Shown here piece by piece: positions 23,397-34,316 of a stretch of 64,000 bases of DNA (positions are counted from its first letter, which is position 1; the number at the start of each line of letters is the position of its first letter). The stretch comes from Brachypodium distachyon (Eukaryota > Streptophyta > Magnoliopsida > Poales > Poaceae), in contig NC_016133.3 in the NCBI RefSeq assembly GCF_000005505.3, forward strand, positions 21,974,555-22,038,554, in the 5' to 3' direction. A program made the translations under genes and the position numbers. The notes beneath the pieces are model-generated. The model was not told the DNA's origin and ran no database searches. It saw nothing but the letters and a program-made list of their open reading frames with translations.

Positions 23397-24389
23397 ATGA
23401 TTATTGAACTTGCTTCCAAGGGATTGAGCTTATGGAACTTTTCAGTGTCTACTGAACACCAAATAATGCCAAAAGGGTGCAGTAGTTATGATTGGAATTT
23501 TTCTGTGGTCGGCCTGGTGATTGATAGCTTCTTGCAATCCGTGATTAACTCCTGCCTCATGGGACATACTACTCAAGGACTGAACATGTGGAATCATCCA
23601 ATGTATGTTGTCCAACCAAATTTTCTGAAGAATAGCACAACTGAATCTTTCAATGTTAGTGTTGAGTCCCGAAGTGCTATACTCAGTTGTCTTGTGGCAG
23701 AATTTTTTGCGGGCTGGTACAAGCTACCTCACAATTCGTTCCTTACTGGGAGGTTCAGTGTCATACATGTTCTTCTCCATTGTTCAGTTTGTTCTGTTCG
23801 GTCTCAATGGGAAATTGCATGGTTTTTAGTTGGATCACCTTGTGGTTGTGCGCTATTTGCATTTTTGGAGGACTTGATTTCAGGGCTTGTATTCCCTTTT
23901 TGTCAGACAACACTACAAGTAATAGAAGATGCTTTGAAATGGCATCCGGCTGGAATTTTTTCACCATCTCTACCATCAGCCAAACCACCTGACACTGACA
24001 CTTGTGGTTTTCTCCTGTTTCTTGAAGTGCTAATAGTATGGCCACACTTCACAAGGGTTCAGCTAAGTGATATTCTTGTTGTCTGTGTTGATATGCTTCA
24101 GTGCACTGAGTTTGATTTCAAAGGAAGGAGCTCCAGAACTTATGCAATACCAAGTAGGGGGCAAACGAAGTTGAAGCATGGACATATTACTCTGCATGTT
24201 CTTGAACTTTTCCAATGGCAGATTGCTTGGTCACTTGTCTTGGAATTTTCTGCTAGTAGCAACAAGTCGAGACAGCCATTATGTGCCATAGCATTGATAT
24301 GTGAAGGTCCTCTAACAACAAGAGGCACAGCTATACCCCATTGCTTCTCTGATTTGCAAGTGCCTTGGGATCCCGACAGATCGGCATGA
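23397..24389 (+). CDS. Long ORF of unknown function in the LTR element
   Basis: ATG 23397 opens 330 codons that end just before the 3' stem-loop and polypurine tract. The product is rich in Leu, Cys, Trp and Phe and resembles no gag or pol domain I know. The preceding open stretch 23051-23407 overlaps it in another frame and has the same composition, so an older longer frame may have been broken. It could also be a chance frame in a non-coding spacer; other copies of the element would decide. Confidence 0.35.
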   Translation: MIIELASKGLSLWNFSVSTEHQIMPKGCSSYDWNFSVVGLVIDSFLQSVINSCLMGHTTQGLNMWNHPMYVVQPNFLKNSTTESFNVSVESRSAILSCLVAEFFAGWYKLPHNSFLTGRFSVIHVLLHCSVCSVRSQWEIAWFLVGSPCGCALFAFLEDLISGLVFPFCQTTLQVIEDALKWHPAGIFSPSLPSAKPPDTDTCGFLLFLEVLIVWPHFTRVQLSDILVVCVDMLQCTEFDFKGRSSRTYAIPSRGQTKLKHGHITLHVLELFQWQIAWSLVLEFSASSNKSRQPLCAIALICEGPLTTRGTAIPHCFSDLQVPWDPDRSA

Positions 24390-24390
24390 C

Positions 24391-24412
24391 TTCGGCTTGA
24401 GGACAAGCCGAA
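24391..24412 (+). other. Perfect stem-loop next to the polypurine tract
   Basis: TTCGGCTTG, loop AGGA, CAAGCCGAA: a 9-bp perfect stem. It ends 4 nt before the polypurine stretch (24417-24429) that abuts the right LTR. Confidence 0.85.
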
Positions 24413-24416
24413 ATTC

Positions 24417-24429
24417 AAGGAGGGAGGAT
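24417..24429 (+). other. Polypurine tract
   Basis: AAGGAGGGAGGA, followed by T, directly precedes TGTCAG of the right LTR, the expected position for plus-strand priming. Confidence 0.85.
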
Positions 24430-24741
24430 TGTCAGCAATCCTTCTACCGAAGCTGTACTGGTGGGCTCAAAGATGGGCTGTGACCCTGGGCTTGGGCCTG
24501 CTCATATCACAAGAGGCAGCCACTATGGGTATAAATACAAGAGGCACAACTACGAAGAGTCTTGGCTTGGATCGGACTGGACGGCTGCTTCGGCCGAGGC
24601 CTGGCTAGGGCGTGTGTTTCTTCTTCTTCTTCCTCGTGTTCCTCTTCCTTCTATGTGAAACTTCTGTATTTCCTATATTCCAGTGAGTCTTGAGTTGTAA
24701 TCTGAACCTGATTGAGCAATTCATCTAGTGGGTTGCTCACA
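24430..24741 (+). repeat. Right (3') LTR
   Basis: Matches the left LTR from TGTCAG to CTCACA, with its own TATA box at 24530-24537. It has an extra CAATTCATCTAGTGGGTT block just before the final GCTCACA that the left LTR lacks, and lacks a few bases elsewhere. Confidence 0.92.
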
Positions 24742-24746
24742 GCTAT
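24742..24746. repeat. Target site duplication, right (GCTAT)
   Basis: Perfect match to 21554-21558 immediately before the left LTR. Confidence 0.92.
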
Positions 24747-26285
24747 GGTGTACAAATCGTGTCCATAGTGTGCTCATGTCCAATGCAAATCCATCTAAAA
24801 AACCAGGGTTTCATTGGAGGGATACAATCATACAAACAGTCTCGGTAAGGGCCTAAGGGGAGGAAGCAGATGGAAGAAAATGGACCGGGGCATTTTTAGT
24901 CCAGAAGAGTAGCATAGTAGGGTTGGCCGGTTTGGGCGTCAAGGCTTTGGGATAGTAGTAGAACCAAAAAGAATACAAAGCTAGGCGTCACGCAAGGTTC
25001 GTTGCAGTAGCGGAGGGGCGCAGCCAAAAAAACAGACAAATATCAAAATTACAACACAATAAGTTCTTTTTCGGTAAAACCAGCCCACCCAGATTTGGCA
25101 TGGTTGCTCGTGTTTATCAGATTTATTTCAGGATTTAACCGGCATTGTGTTATCAGGAGAGTGACATACTCATCAACTACGAGACGCATGTGATGACTTC
25201 AACAATGTAAAAATGATCTGCCAGTCCAGTCTCTCGACACTATGTGCTTGTGTGCATTTACATGTGTGAGTGTTGGCGCGTGTTATGAGTGTCTGCGTCT
25301 GTATCATGTTTGTAAAAAAAAAAAGCATACTCCGTAACTTTTTCAGGGTTAAAGTGTGGAAGGAATCCAAAATCAAAAAAATTCTCCTGGGGACTAATCA
25401 TCGAATGGTAGCAATAGCACCTAAAGTGTTGAATGAGCGTCTGCACTTTCACCCAACATTGGCAGAACGATCAAAGGCTTACAAACTTCATGGCAAACGA
25501 TGATCTCTTCTTTCATTTTGCACGACAAAGTTTGTTTTTGGCTTAAGTTTTTTTACAAACAATTAATTCACAGTTGATTAGAGGGTTAGTATTTTTAACC
25601 TATTTCATTTGCGTACACACTACACCTCTTAGACTATTCCAACTTTTTTTAAGCATGAAATTTTCGGCCTCTTCATCAAAATAAGCACACAACTTCTTTA
25701 TTATGTTATGAGTACTCTTATGTTATTCAACAACCCAGATAAAAAGAGTACATAGATCAATCAAAGACAACTTTCTGCCGCTACACCTACAAGCTTGATG
25801 AAGTGGGTGACCATGGTCTGGGGCACATGCAGTGACCACACACCAACGCACATCATCTAAAAACGGAGACCGCACTAGGATAAACCGGTCCAGCAGATCC
25901 TCCGCACAAACCGCATGCGCACGTTCCAGAATGAGCCGTCGTTGTCTTTCGCCGACCAATCTTCAGGACCAGGATCAAAACATTAACCTTATCAGGCCTG
26001 CCATCAACATCACCACGACGCCAGACAACGCCACCATCCTGCACACGTCCATCATCATGCGTCTGCCACCGAGACCCCACTGCACCACGCCGTCGAGACA
26101 CAGTCGTCGACGTAGAAGATGCCTTGCGGGCGCTATGTCATTTTTCTTCCCTTTCCTATTTCGTTCTCCTCGTCACAAGTAATTTTCAGATGACACCGAA
26201 CTAAAAGTTGACTTTCGATGCTGCCCCTGTACACAGCGAATTCAATACAACTTGTCGTATGTACTCCTGAAAGATCAGTATGGTC
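24747..26285. other. Spacer without recognised gene
   Basis: AT-rich to about 25700, then a mixed segment at 25720-26180 with short open frames on both strands (minus 25723-25959; plus 25832-26182) that match nothing I know. These frames may be transposon debris. Confidence 0.4.
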
Positions 26286-27530
26286 GACTAGAGGGGGAGG
26301 GGGTTGAATAGACAACTAACAAATTTTACTTTTTCTTTTCGCTTTTAAGGATACAAACATCAATACATGGGTTCACTAAAATGTCTAAATGATGAACACT
26401 CCAAGTATGATGCAATAGCCGAAGCACTAGCCGAAGCACAAGATAAACAATTGAGCTTAGCAAGTAAGTAATGGGGCAAGAATGATACCACACATGAGAC
26501 GAAGATTTCACCGGAGTTCCACCTAATGGGGTCGGTGTACGTCTCTGTTTGGAGGAGTGCTTTGCCACAAAGGTAGAGGCGCCACAAAAGCTCACTCTAT
26601 TCTTCAACTCACCACACCACAAAGATGCGATGAGCTCCAACAACACCACAAAGGCGAGGTGAGTTCCACTAGTGGCTTCCTTGAGGGCGAACGCCGAACC
26701 CGTACAAACAAGGAGAAGGGCACAACTCCACAACTTAATTGGAGGCTCTTTCCCGAATCCTCAAGCAGCTCCTCACAAGATTGGAGGCCTTGAAGAGACA
26801 CCTTCCGGATAGGGATCCCAAAATTCCAAGAGTAACAAAATCCACAAAGAAAACAAGGGAAATCAACTTTTCAATTTGGTGAAATCCTAGATCAAGATCT
26901 TCTCCTCCAATCCTCAAAGAATCAAGAGTGGGGAAGCACTAGGGAGGGAGATCTAGGAATTTGAAACTCTTGTATTTGGGGGATAGAGGAATAGCTCGGT
27001 GGAGAAAAAGTCCCGAGGAAGGGGACAACTCCTATTTAAAGGGTGCCTCAAAAACTGACAGTTAAGTGTATTTCGCGCAGCCGGGTGGTAGAGAGGTAGC
27101 AGAGAGGTACTACCGCTGGCTTGAAGATAGCAGCGTTTAGGTGCGGTTCCGGTACGGGGGCGGTACTACCAGCCTAGACAGAGCTGCACTGCCGCCCTGG
27201 AGATATTTAGCCACTAAACCCTTAGGCTAAGATTATGAGGTGGTCTCTCTCCCACTTAGGAAACGGCTTTATGTGGGTGCAAATATAGTAGATTTGTGTG
27301 CGTGAAGTTGTTCACCCAAACCTTTCCCATGTGGACTCCCTCTTAATATTACGGATTTCCTACGGCTCTATAAAAAAGCCGTAAATCCTTCTACGCTTCT
27401 TTCCTTTTTGAGGGCAACGAACTGTCTTGTGCCATTTGATCTCAAATCTGAAACACTCGAGCACACGGTTAGTCCACGAGTCATGTTGTCATTAACACCA
27501 AAACACTTAGGGATCGAAATGCCCTTTCAA
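26286..27530. repeat. Unclassified dispersed repeat of Pooideae type
   Basis: It begins near GACTAGAGGGGGAGGGGG and TTGAATAG and ends near CCAAAACACTTAGGGATCG and ATGCCCTTTC. I recall the same boundary phrases from many wheat-group repeats. Inside, at 27080-27190, a GC-rich block repeats the palindromic motif GGTACTACC (27105 and 27162). No protein domain is seen. The boundary is approximate and the superfamily unknown. Confidence 0.45.
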
Positions 27531-27642
27531 CTCCCTCCGATCCTAAATTGTTGTCGAAATATTACATGTATCTAGACGCTTTTTAAAAATAGATACATCC
27601 ATATTTGAACAAATTTGAGTCAAAAATTTAGAATCAGAGGGA
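27531..27642. mobile_element. Stowaway MITE, about 112 bp
   Basis: Ends CTCCCTCCGATCCTAAATT and AATTTAGAATCAGAGGGAG pair as inverted repeats. It belongs to the same subfamily as 42843-42955, sharing GTTGTCGAAATATTACATGT. TA is present on the right; the left flank is AA, so the left target base has changed. Confidence 0.85.
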
Positions 27643-27689
27643 GTATTATTTTGGTAAATGATATGTTTCCCCCGACAGATCCAGGCGCG

Positions 27690-28640
27690 GCGGCGGCCGC
27701 CTTCAGCGTCTGACACGTGGCGGTCCGAGTAGTTTCTCCCTCTTCCTTATCTTTTCTCCGTTCCCCTTCTCCCGCATTGTTTCTCGTTCAATCTCTAGTG
27801 CCGCCACCTGTGAGGCTGGCCGCCGGCGCCTTCTCTCCGTTTCCCTTCTTCGGTTCCCCCCACATCCTAACTCTTTTCAATTTCCGTTCCGCTTCCTCCT
27901 CCGTCGTTTCAATCTCCATGCTGTTGCTGCTGCCGCAGTGCCGCACACCGCTGGTGCGAGGACAGATGAGGGTGCTGCGAACGACAGTCACAGGTGCTTC
28001 AAGGGGAAGGTGGCGGTGTTGCAAAGCCAGGCCGCCGATGCTGCGATGCCAGGCAGCGGCGCTGCTGCAAGGCCACGTCGTCGGTGATGCTGCGAGTGCT
28101 TCAAGGGGAGGCGGTGCTGCCGCGAGCTAGGCCGCCAGTGCTGTATGGGGAGGCGGCGCTGCTGCGAGTGATAGCCGCCGGTGCTGGAAGGGGAGGCGGC
28201 GGTGAGGTCAGGCCGGTGCTGCAAAGGGGCAGGCGTCGGTGCTGCGAGGCGAGGCCGTTGGTGCTGCAAAGGAGAGGCGAAGATGCTGGGACCGGTGTGC
28301 GGTTGTGCTGGAAGCGACGGCCGCCGGTGTTGCAAGAGGCGGGGCTGCTGCGACGCTCTGCTGCAAGGCCGCGCCTCCTCAAGTCGGGTGTGCTGCAAAC
28401 GGCGAAGCACACCACTGGAAGCCGCATACGCCGGCGAGTGCTCCTCGCGGTGCCGTGGCCAAGCATTTTTTTTCGGTGTTGTTTCGTTGCAGCAGATTGT
28501 GACGGAGCAGTTCTGCTGCAAAAGGAAGAGAAGGATTCATGCGGATCGGACGGCACGGTGGGCTCATCTGACGGCCCTGGAGGCGGCGGATCTGGGGATT
28601 ATATCGCCCGACCGACGCCTAGCGTCCCCCTATTATTTTA
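27690..28640. repeat. GC-rich degenerate minisatellite-like block
   Basis: The phrase GGTGCTGCAAGG/GGTGCTGCGAGG and variants recur many times at 28000-28400 at irregular 25-60-bp spacing, keeping several frames open on both strands. The overlapping open frames (e.g. plus 27994-28641, minus 27988-28521) translate to low-complexity CCKAR or LQHRR repeats and are not credible genes. Such blocks in grasses are often parts of MULEs or other elements. Confidence 0.6.
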
Positions 28641-28927
28641 GGGTCGTCTTAGGCAGTTGGAGAGTCAAACTCTAGGTGCTTGCCTGACGCCGTCGGATCC
28701 ACATGCATGCAACATGCCACGGGACATCCTACGTGCCAAAACTTTATTGGCTGCAGCGTTTCCCTTGAGATAGCAAACACAATCCCAGGCACCAATCAAA
28801 GGCCGCCGTCTCTCCAGACCCCCAAAGACACGAAGGAGCTCCGATCCGAGTCATCCGACCAGTGCAAAGACAGCACACCGCAGAACAAGAGAGAGGGGGC
28901 AAAATCAGCGACCCGAAATCCGCCGAA

Positions 28928-31847
28928 ATGGCGGCGATCGTCGCGCGCGCAGCCAACGGCGGCCTCCGTGGACGCCAAGAAACCAGTCGCGGCAGCCTCG
29001 TCCGGCGGCGCCGAGATTACGCGGTGGTCGTCGCGGTCGTGACCGGGGCCGGGGCGCCGCCGCCGCAGGAGGGTGCGCTGGAGCGGCCGGCGTGGTCCGG
29101 AGAGACGCCGGTGTCGCGGCTCGTGGGCGCGCTCATCGCCTTCAAGCCGCTCTACGCTCTCATGAAGCTCGCCTCCCGCGAGGTCATTATCAGGTAAAGT
29201 AGTACTACAGGGACACCATTAATTAATTTCTTCTTCATGGCCCATCAATTGTTCGATCGCTTCTCGCCGGCAATGTGATGAAGAAGGCCATGGTGGTGCA
29301 TGATTTATTTGTCCAGGACGGCGGAGAAGGCCAACATCCCGTGGAGGGAGATGACGAAGAAGGTGCTGGAGTCGGACGTGTACGAGGTGTTCGAGAGGAT
29401 ACGAGACCCCAACCTCGTCTACCCTGACTGTCAGTTCAGCCCACCAGTTCATCCATCCTGATTAAGTGATATCTCCATAAGTTAGTTTTAAGTAGGAAAA
29501 ACTTGCTACGGGTTCCTACAATCTTAGGCTCCAACTCAATGATTCAATTGCTAAGTGAGAAAAACTTGCTATAGGGTGCCTACAATCTTAGGCTCCAATT
29601 CAATGATTCAATTGCTATGATGATACTGTCTTCAGTGCACTGAAGAATTAACAACCAGCTTCTCTTGAGCAGATTATCTGAGCCCATTTCACGCCTATGA
29701 CGAAGGAAACCTATCATGGCTGGTAATGTACAATTAACCCTTCTCACCGTGATCATTTTGATCTGTTCGGAACATCTTATATGTTCAACCGCACGAGATA
29801 TCTGAGCTCTTGTTTTCACTCGTGCTAACCATGGATGATTCAGGCTGCAGCTGAGGCAGAGGCCGCAACCTTGTCGATTGCAAAAAGGGCCATACCTGAG
29901 GCTACTTCTATTGAAGAAGCAAACCAGATCGTCCGTGGAAACTGGATGAATGCCATTGAGGAGCATCACCTCAAGTATTCGGGACACCGTCAGATAAATG
30001 ACATTCTGGACATTGGCTGTTCTGTTGGAGTAAGCACCAGATATCTGGCTGACAGGTTCCCTTCGGCTAAAGCTGTTGTAAGAGCTCAAACCTTCTCAGG
30101 AACATTATATTCCCCTCAAGTCTCTAAGAGCTTGTTTGACTTATATAATTTGGGCCTACAATGTTGGAATTCATATTGGATTTCAAGAACAAACTTTTTC
30201 ACTGGCACGGAATTGGGAACAGTAATTCAATCTAAAATTTAATGGAATCACACCTATACCTAACCTTAATTCCTTTCTAAAAAGCAAAATTTCTCTGGAC
30301 TTCTATCTCAATCTACGAAGCCATGTGACAGACAAACATGATTTTTGAATTCAAAATTCAAATCCAACCAAATAAAATCTTGTCAAAATTTTGAAATGAA
30401 ATGCAGGTTGCCAAAAGAGATGTAAACGTAAAATGGCTCAGACATGCGCTTGCTTTATCTTGAGTTAGATAAAGTTGTCATTATGTTGAGCATTAATTTT
30501 TCTGCATATGGATGATGCTTTGGTTTTACACACATTTGCAAATCCAGAACTCTATTCTTCAATGATGCAGGGACTAGATCTATCGCCATACTTCCTCGCC
30601 GTGGCTGCACAGAAAGAAGAAAAAATGTCTCGGCAGCATCCTATCCGCTGGGTTCATGCAAATGGTGAAGAGACAGGGTTGTCCCCAGATTTATTTGACG
30701 TCGTCTCCCTCGCTTATGTGGTAATTACTGTGATGCTGAATTCTTGCATGGTCTCATAAGAGTAGATGGTATATAACAAGGAAATTTAGTTCATAATGCT
30801 GAGGATCTTTGTGTGAGAGGAACCAAGAATCTTGCGATAACAGTTACATTTCCTATCTTACAAGGAAAAAAACGAGGAAAGGACATCGCGGCAAGCTTTA
30901 TTGACGTTGGATAATTGTCACAACGTCTATAAGAACGTGTAAAAGAATGCTAGGGATTTATAACAACCCAATTAAAAGAATTTTACTCTTGTAACGCAAT
31001 CTACTATCCTACAGGCGCTCAATTGGCCTCCCATGGGCAATGTTTCAAGTCCACTCTGCTTATCTTACGATTGCTGGTCTACGTGGTTCCTTCATTTATT
31101 CATTTTCAATTTCACTTTTTGTAGCCATTTTCTTATTATTTTTTGCATCTTTCCATAAACTTGTTCTACACAAGCATGATTTTGGACTCCGTCTACATGA
31201 ATGTTGTGATGAAGATTATAATAAAATAAATTACACGAGGTAATAAATAATAATTGAACTCAATGGCTTAAATTTTAACAGGACTGCATTATTTAAGTAG
31301 AGATGGCACATGATTAACCAATCACAGCTAATGCCACAACTGTACTCAAAATACCTGCAGTGCCACGAGTGTCCAGCACGAGCAATACATGGATTAGTAA
31401 AGGAAGCATTCCGACTACTTCGTCCAGGAGGAACCATCGCGTTGACCGATAATTCAGTAAGAAAATCTCAGCAATGTTCATTACTGTCTTTTCAAGAAAG
31501 AAAAGATAGCAATCTAACTCCATTTCTGCATTCTCTACTTCTCGCAGCCAAAATCCAAAGTACTTCAGGTAAGCTCGAGCAAAATATTCGAACCACCTTA
31601 GAACATCTATACAGTATATAGAGTTGCATTAACTGATTAACAAGCTGTAATTCAGGAACTATCACCAGTGTTGTTCACATTGATGAAGAGCACTGAACCG
31701 TTTCTGGATGAGTACTACATGCTGGACTTGGAGGAGGCGTTGAGTCAAGCCGGCTTTGTCAATGTCCATTCCATCTTCACAGACCCCAGGCATAGAACAG
31801 TTACTGCGACTGTGCCCTCCACCAAAAAAAAATTTTTGTCATCTTAA
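28928..31847 (+). CDS. SAM-dependent methyltransferase, probably plastid-targeted
   Basis: Eight exons: 28928-29193, 29317-29429, 29673-29722, 29844-30077, 30571-30720, 31361-31456, 31548-31568 (only 21 nt) and 31656-31847. Phases close to 373 codons plus TAA, all GT-AG. The first 50 or so residues are Arg/Ala-rich and acid-poor, like a transit peptide. Residues about 197-207 are methyltransferase motif I (ILDIGCSVGVS), preceded by GNWMNAIEEHH. Later come LFDVVSLAYV (post-I/motif II region), AFRLLRPGGTIALTDNS (motif III) and a conserved C-terminus LDEYYMLDLEEAL, DPRHRTVTATV. This is the plant UbiE/class I methyltransferase family. The substrate cannot be read from sequence. The C-terminal KKKFLSS tail after a poly-A run looks extra compared with relatives I recall. 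Confidence 0.92.
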
Positions 31848-32187
31848 TTGGTCTAGTGTAAACAGTTACAAAAGCTTAGTAACTTGTGCATTTCTTTGCA
31901 TACATTTATTAGAAGACAAGGGCCTATCGTTACTCCAACTATATATTCACATGTACTGGTTATTACTCTAGCATCTACCTCAAATCTCAGTTCTCACTGG
32001 TTGATTAGCTGGTTACCTCATTAACAGATGTATCTAAACAACTTAACACAGACAAGATTGCTCCGTAGCACGCATTGCTGCAAATTCTACGGGATTTACA
32101 TCCAATAGTACGGTTAAATCTTAATATTTTAGGTTCGGCCTCTGACATCAAGTCATTTATAGAAACAGTATATGCTCCCGTTCAAAC
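31848..32187. other. Methyltransferase 3' flank
   Basis: AT-rich sequence between the stop codon and the Mutator-like element; no gene is seen. It probably includes the 3' UTR. Confidence 0.45.
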
Positions 32188-33540
32188 GAGTAAATTGCAC
32201 ACAATCACCACATTTGAGACAGTTGTAACGAAAACCACTGGTTTTGTTAATTTTCATGAAGTTGTTGCACATAGCACTGATTCGGTTATAAGCGCGTTTC
32301 TGACAGACCGGCCCACATGTCAGGTTGACCGGGTTAGAGGCGTCTGTTAGCGCCGTTTGGGCCGTTTCTTTTCCGACTTCCGTTCTTGGACACCGCCGCT
32401 GCTCCCTGCTACCGTCGACGTCTAGGGATCCAGCCCCGTCCTTTGCCGTCCGGCTGCCCACGTCCCTCCTCCGTATCCCCTGCCCGAGCTCTCCCCTCCT
32501 CCCATCTGTGCTTTCTCGTCTTCTCTCCCTCCTGCAAATCGCGCCGCCGCATGGAACCGCCGCGCCAGCCGATTCCTGCCCCCATGAGCGCCTATCCGAC
32601 CACCGCAGCAGTCTCGCGGACCCGCAGCCACACCGCCTGAGCCTGCCTCGCGCCCGAACCCCGCTGCCGCCGCTTCTTCTTCAACTCCGGCGGGAGCTCT
32701 GACGGACCCGATCCGCTTCTCCGCGGCCACCCTCGCCTAACCTACGCGCGCGGGAGCACCGCGACGTCTCCCGAACCCAATGGCACTCTCGATCTCGCCG
32801 TCCGCGCCCTGGAGCTCCTCCGCGCCGTCAACCACGCCGTCCGCCTCGACCTCGCCGTCGCGAGCATCGTCCACCGCCTCCCGTTCGATTCCGGCGCTTC
32901 GCCGCGCATCTCGAAGACAAGGTGGTTTCCCCACGCGTCGCCCGGATTGAGCTCGGCGGCGCTTCGCCGGAGCTCGGGAAGACGAGCGCGCGACGACGGC
33001 TCGGACGCGAGGCGGGTCCAGGCAGGGGGGGGGGGGGGGGGGGCTAGGAGGGCTGCGGGCTCGCGTGCGTGAGATAGCTTGCTCGCTGGGCAGCGCTGTG
33101 GGGAGAAGAAAAGAGAGCAGAGGGAGGAGCTTCGGGGGAGAAAGAGCACGGCTAGGGGAGGAGATAGGAAGGAGGGGTCCTGCCTTGGGGATAGGAACGG
33201 GGAGCAGGGCAGGCGCCAGGCGAGGACGGGCGGGGCAGGAGGCACAGGACGGCAGGACGGCCGGACGGCTACAGGAGCAGAGAAGAGGCGCGCACAGGAG
33301 ATGTTGTGCGGATGTGACGGGCACAAGCCGGACAAACTTAACTAACGGAAGACTCTAACCCCAGTTAACCTGCCACGTGGACCCAGCCGGTTAGAAACAC
33401 GTTTATATACGCCGCAATCGACGAAATCAGTGCTATGTGCAACAACTTCACTGAATTGCGGTGGTTATGCGCGAAAATTAACAAAACCGGTGGTTTTCGT
33501 TACAACTGTCTCAAATGTGGTGGTTCTGGATAATTTAGTC
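32188..33540. mobile_element. Mutator-like element of Pack-MULE form, long TIRs
   Basis: Terminal inverted repeats of more than 120 bp with indels: the left end (from 32188) and the complement of the right end (to 33540) share TAAATT, then ACCACATTTGAGACAGTTG and TAACGAAAACCAC. The flanks CGTTCAAAC (32179-32187) and CTTTCAAAT (33541-33549) match at 7 of 9 positions, fitting a MULE-type 9-bp target duplication. The 1.1-kb interior is GC-rich (about 32340-33360), unlike its AT-rich surroundings, with no transposase. It looks like captured gene sequence; one frame from 32778 reads GTLDLAVRALELLRAV, but I cannot name a donor. Confidence 0.8.
33025..33043. repeat. Homopolymer of 19 G
   Basis: An uninterrupted G run inside the Pack-MULE interior. 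Its exact length in the genome is uncertain, since such runs are error-prone. Confidence 0.9.
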
Positions 33541-33549
33541 CTTTCAAAT

Positions 33550-34316
33550 ATATAAGGCCAACACAGGTTTCTATGCCAAATTTTGATCAACTGTTAGACT
33601 CATAGCACTAGCATCCGAGATGGAGTACATGTGACACTTTTGGTGGATACCATGCAACAGCTGCTGATGGTCTATAATTTGTGTGTGCGGCTGCTTGCAG
33701 TACAGCATGCCACTGACAAGAAGTGGGGAGGTGGTTTGGCTATGAATTTAATTATTTTGATCAATGCTTCGGTCAGTCCATTTGTGTATGAACATGTGTA
33801 TGGAGTGTCCTAACTTGATTATCGCTGCCATTCGTTAATCATTAAATGCTTTTGAGGTGAACTCGCTGGCACTATCCATCCAGATGGACTTTATATGGTG
33901 TTCAGGGAATGCATTCTTCATTCAGCGAAATAAAGTTTTACAAATGCATGGTCTCAAGTTGAGAGCAAGTCAAATGCGACCATTAGAGGTGAGTCAATGA
34001 GTACCATGGTCAACTTCAGATGAAGTACCTAACTGGCACTAAACGATATAGGTCCGCACATATGGCCCTGGCATTTCGCCTTCTATTCGTAAGGGAGATG
34101 ACCGCATTTACGGATATTATTAACATTTGCAAAAAAAATATCCACAGCAACACAACACACGGACACGACACTAGTCTGGTCATATGTAATCTCATCATCC
34201 ATACCAATACATAAAGCACGAGTTGTAGTGGAACAGTTTCCATTTGAGCAGTACTGAGCTTGGAAGTCCAGCTCAGAAAGAAAAAATTATGTCAGTCAGA
34301 AGTAGCCGACTAACCT
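33550..34316. other. MORC 3' flank
   Basis: No gene is seen. This is the spacer between the MULE and the MORC stop codon and should contain the MORC 3' UTR. Confidence 0.5.

Larger units (their letters stand above)
21559..24741 (+). mobile_element. Complete non-autonomous LTR retrotransposon carrying a PTB-like RRM
   Basis: LTRs at 21559-21855 and 24430-24741 both start TGTCAGCAATCC and end GCTCACA. A perfect 5-bp target duplication GCTAT flanks the element (21554-21558 and 24742-24746). A primer-binding site TGATATCAGAGCC (one mismatch to the tRNA-iMet site) follows the left LTR, and a polypurine tract AAGGAGGGAGGA precedes the right LTR. The 2.57-kb interior holds no recognisable gag, protease, integrase or RT. 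Instead there is an RRM-like ORF (21961-22938) and a second long open frame (23397-24389). The LTRs differ at a modest number of positions plus an 18-bp block unique to the right LTR, so the insertion is not brand new. Mobilisation would need enzymes from another element. Confidence 0.93.

Noticed and set aside
27994..28641. 215-codon plus-strand open frame and overlapping minus-strand frame
   Set aside because: Low-complexity translation of a GC-rich degenerate repeat; both strands open, no domain, no splice-supported extension.
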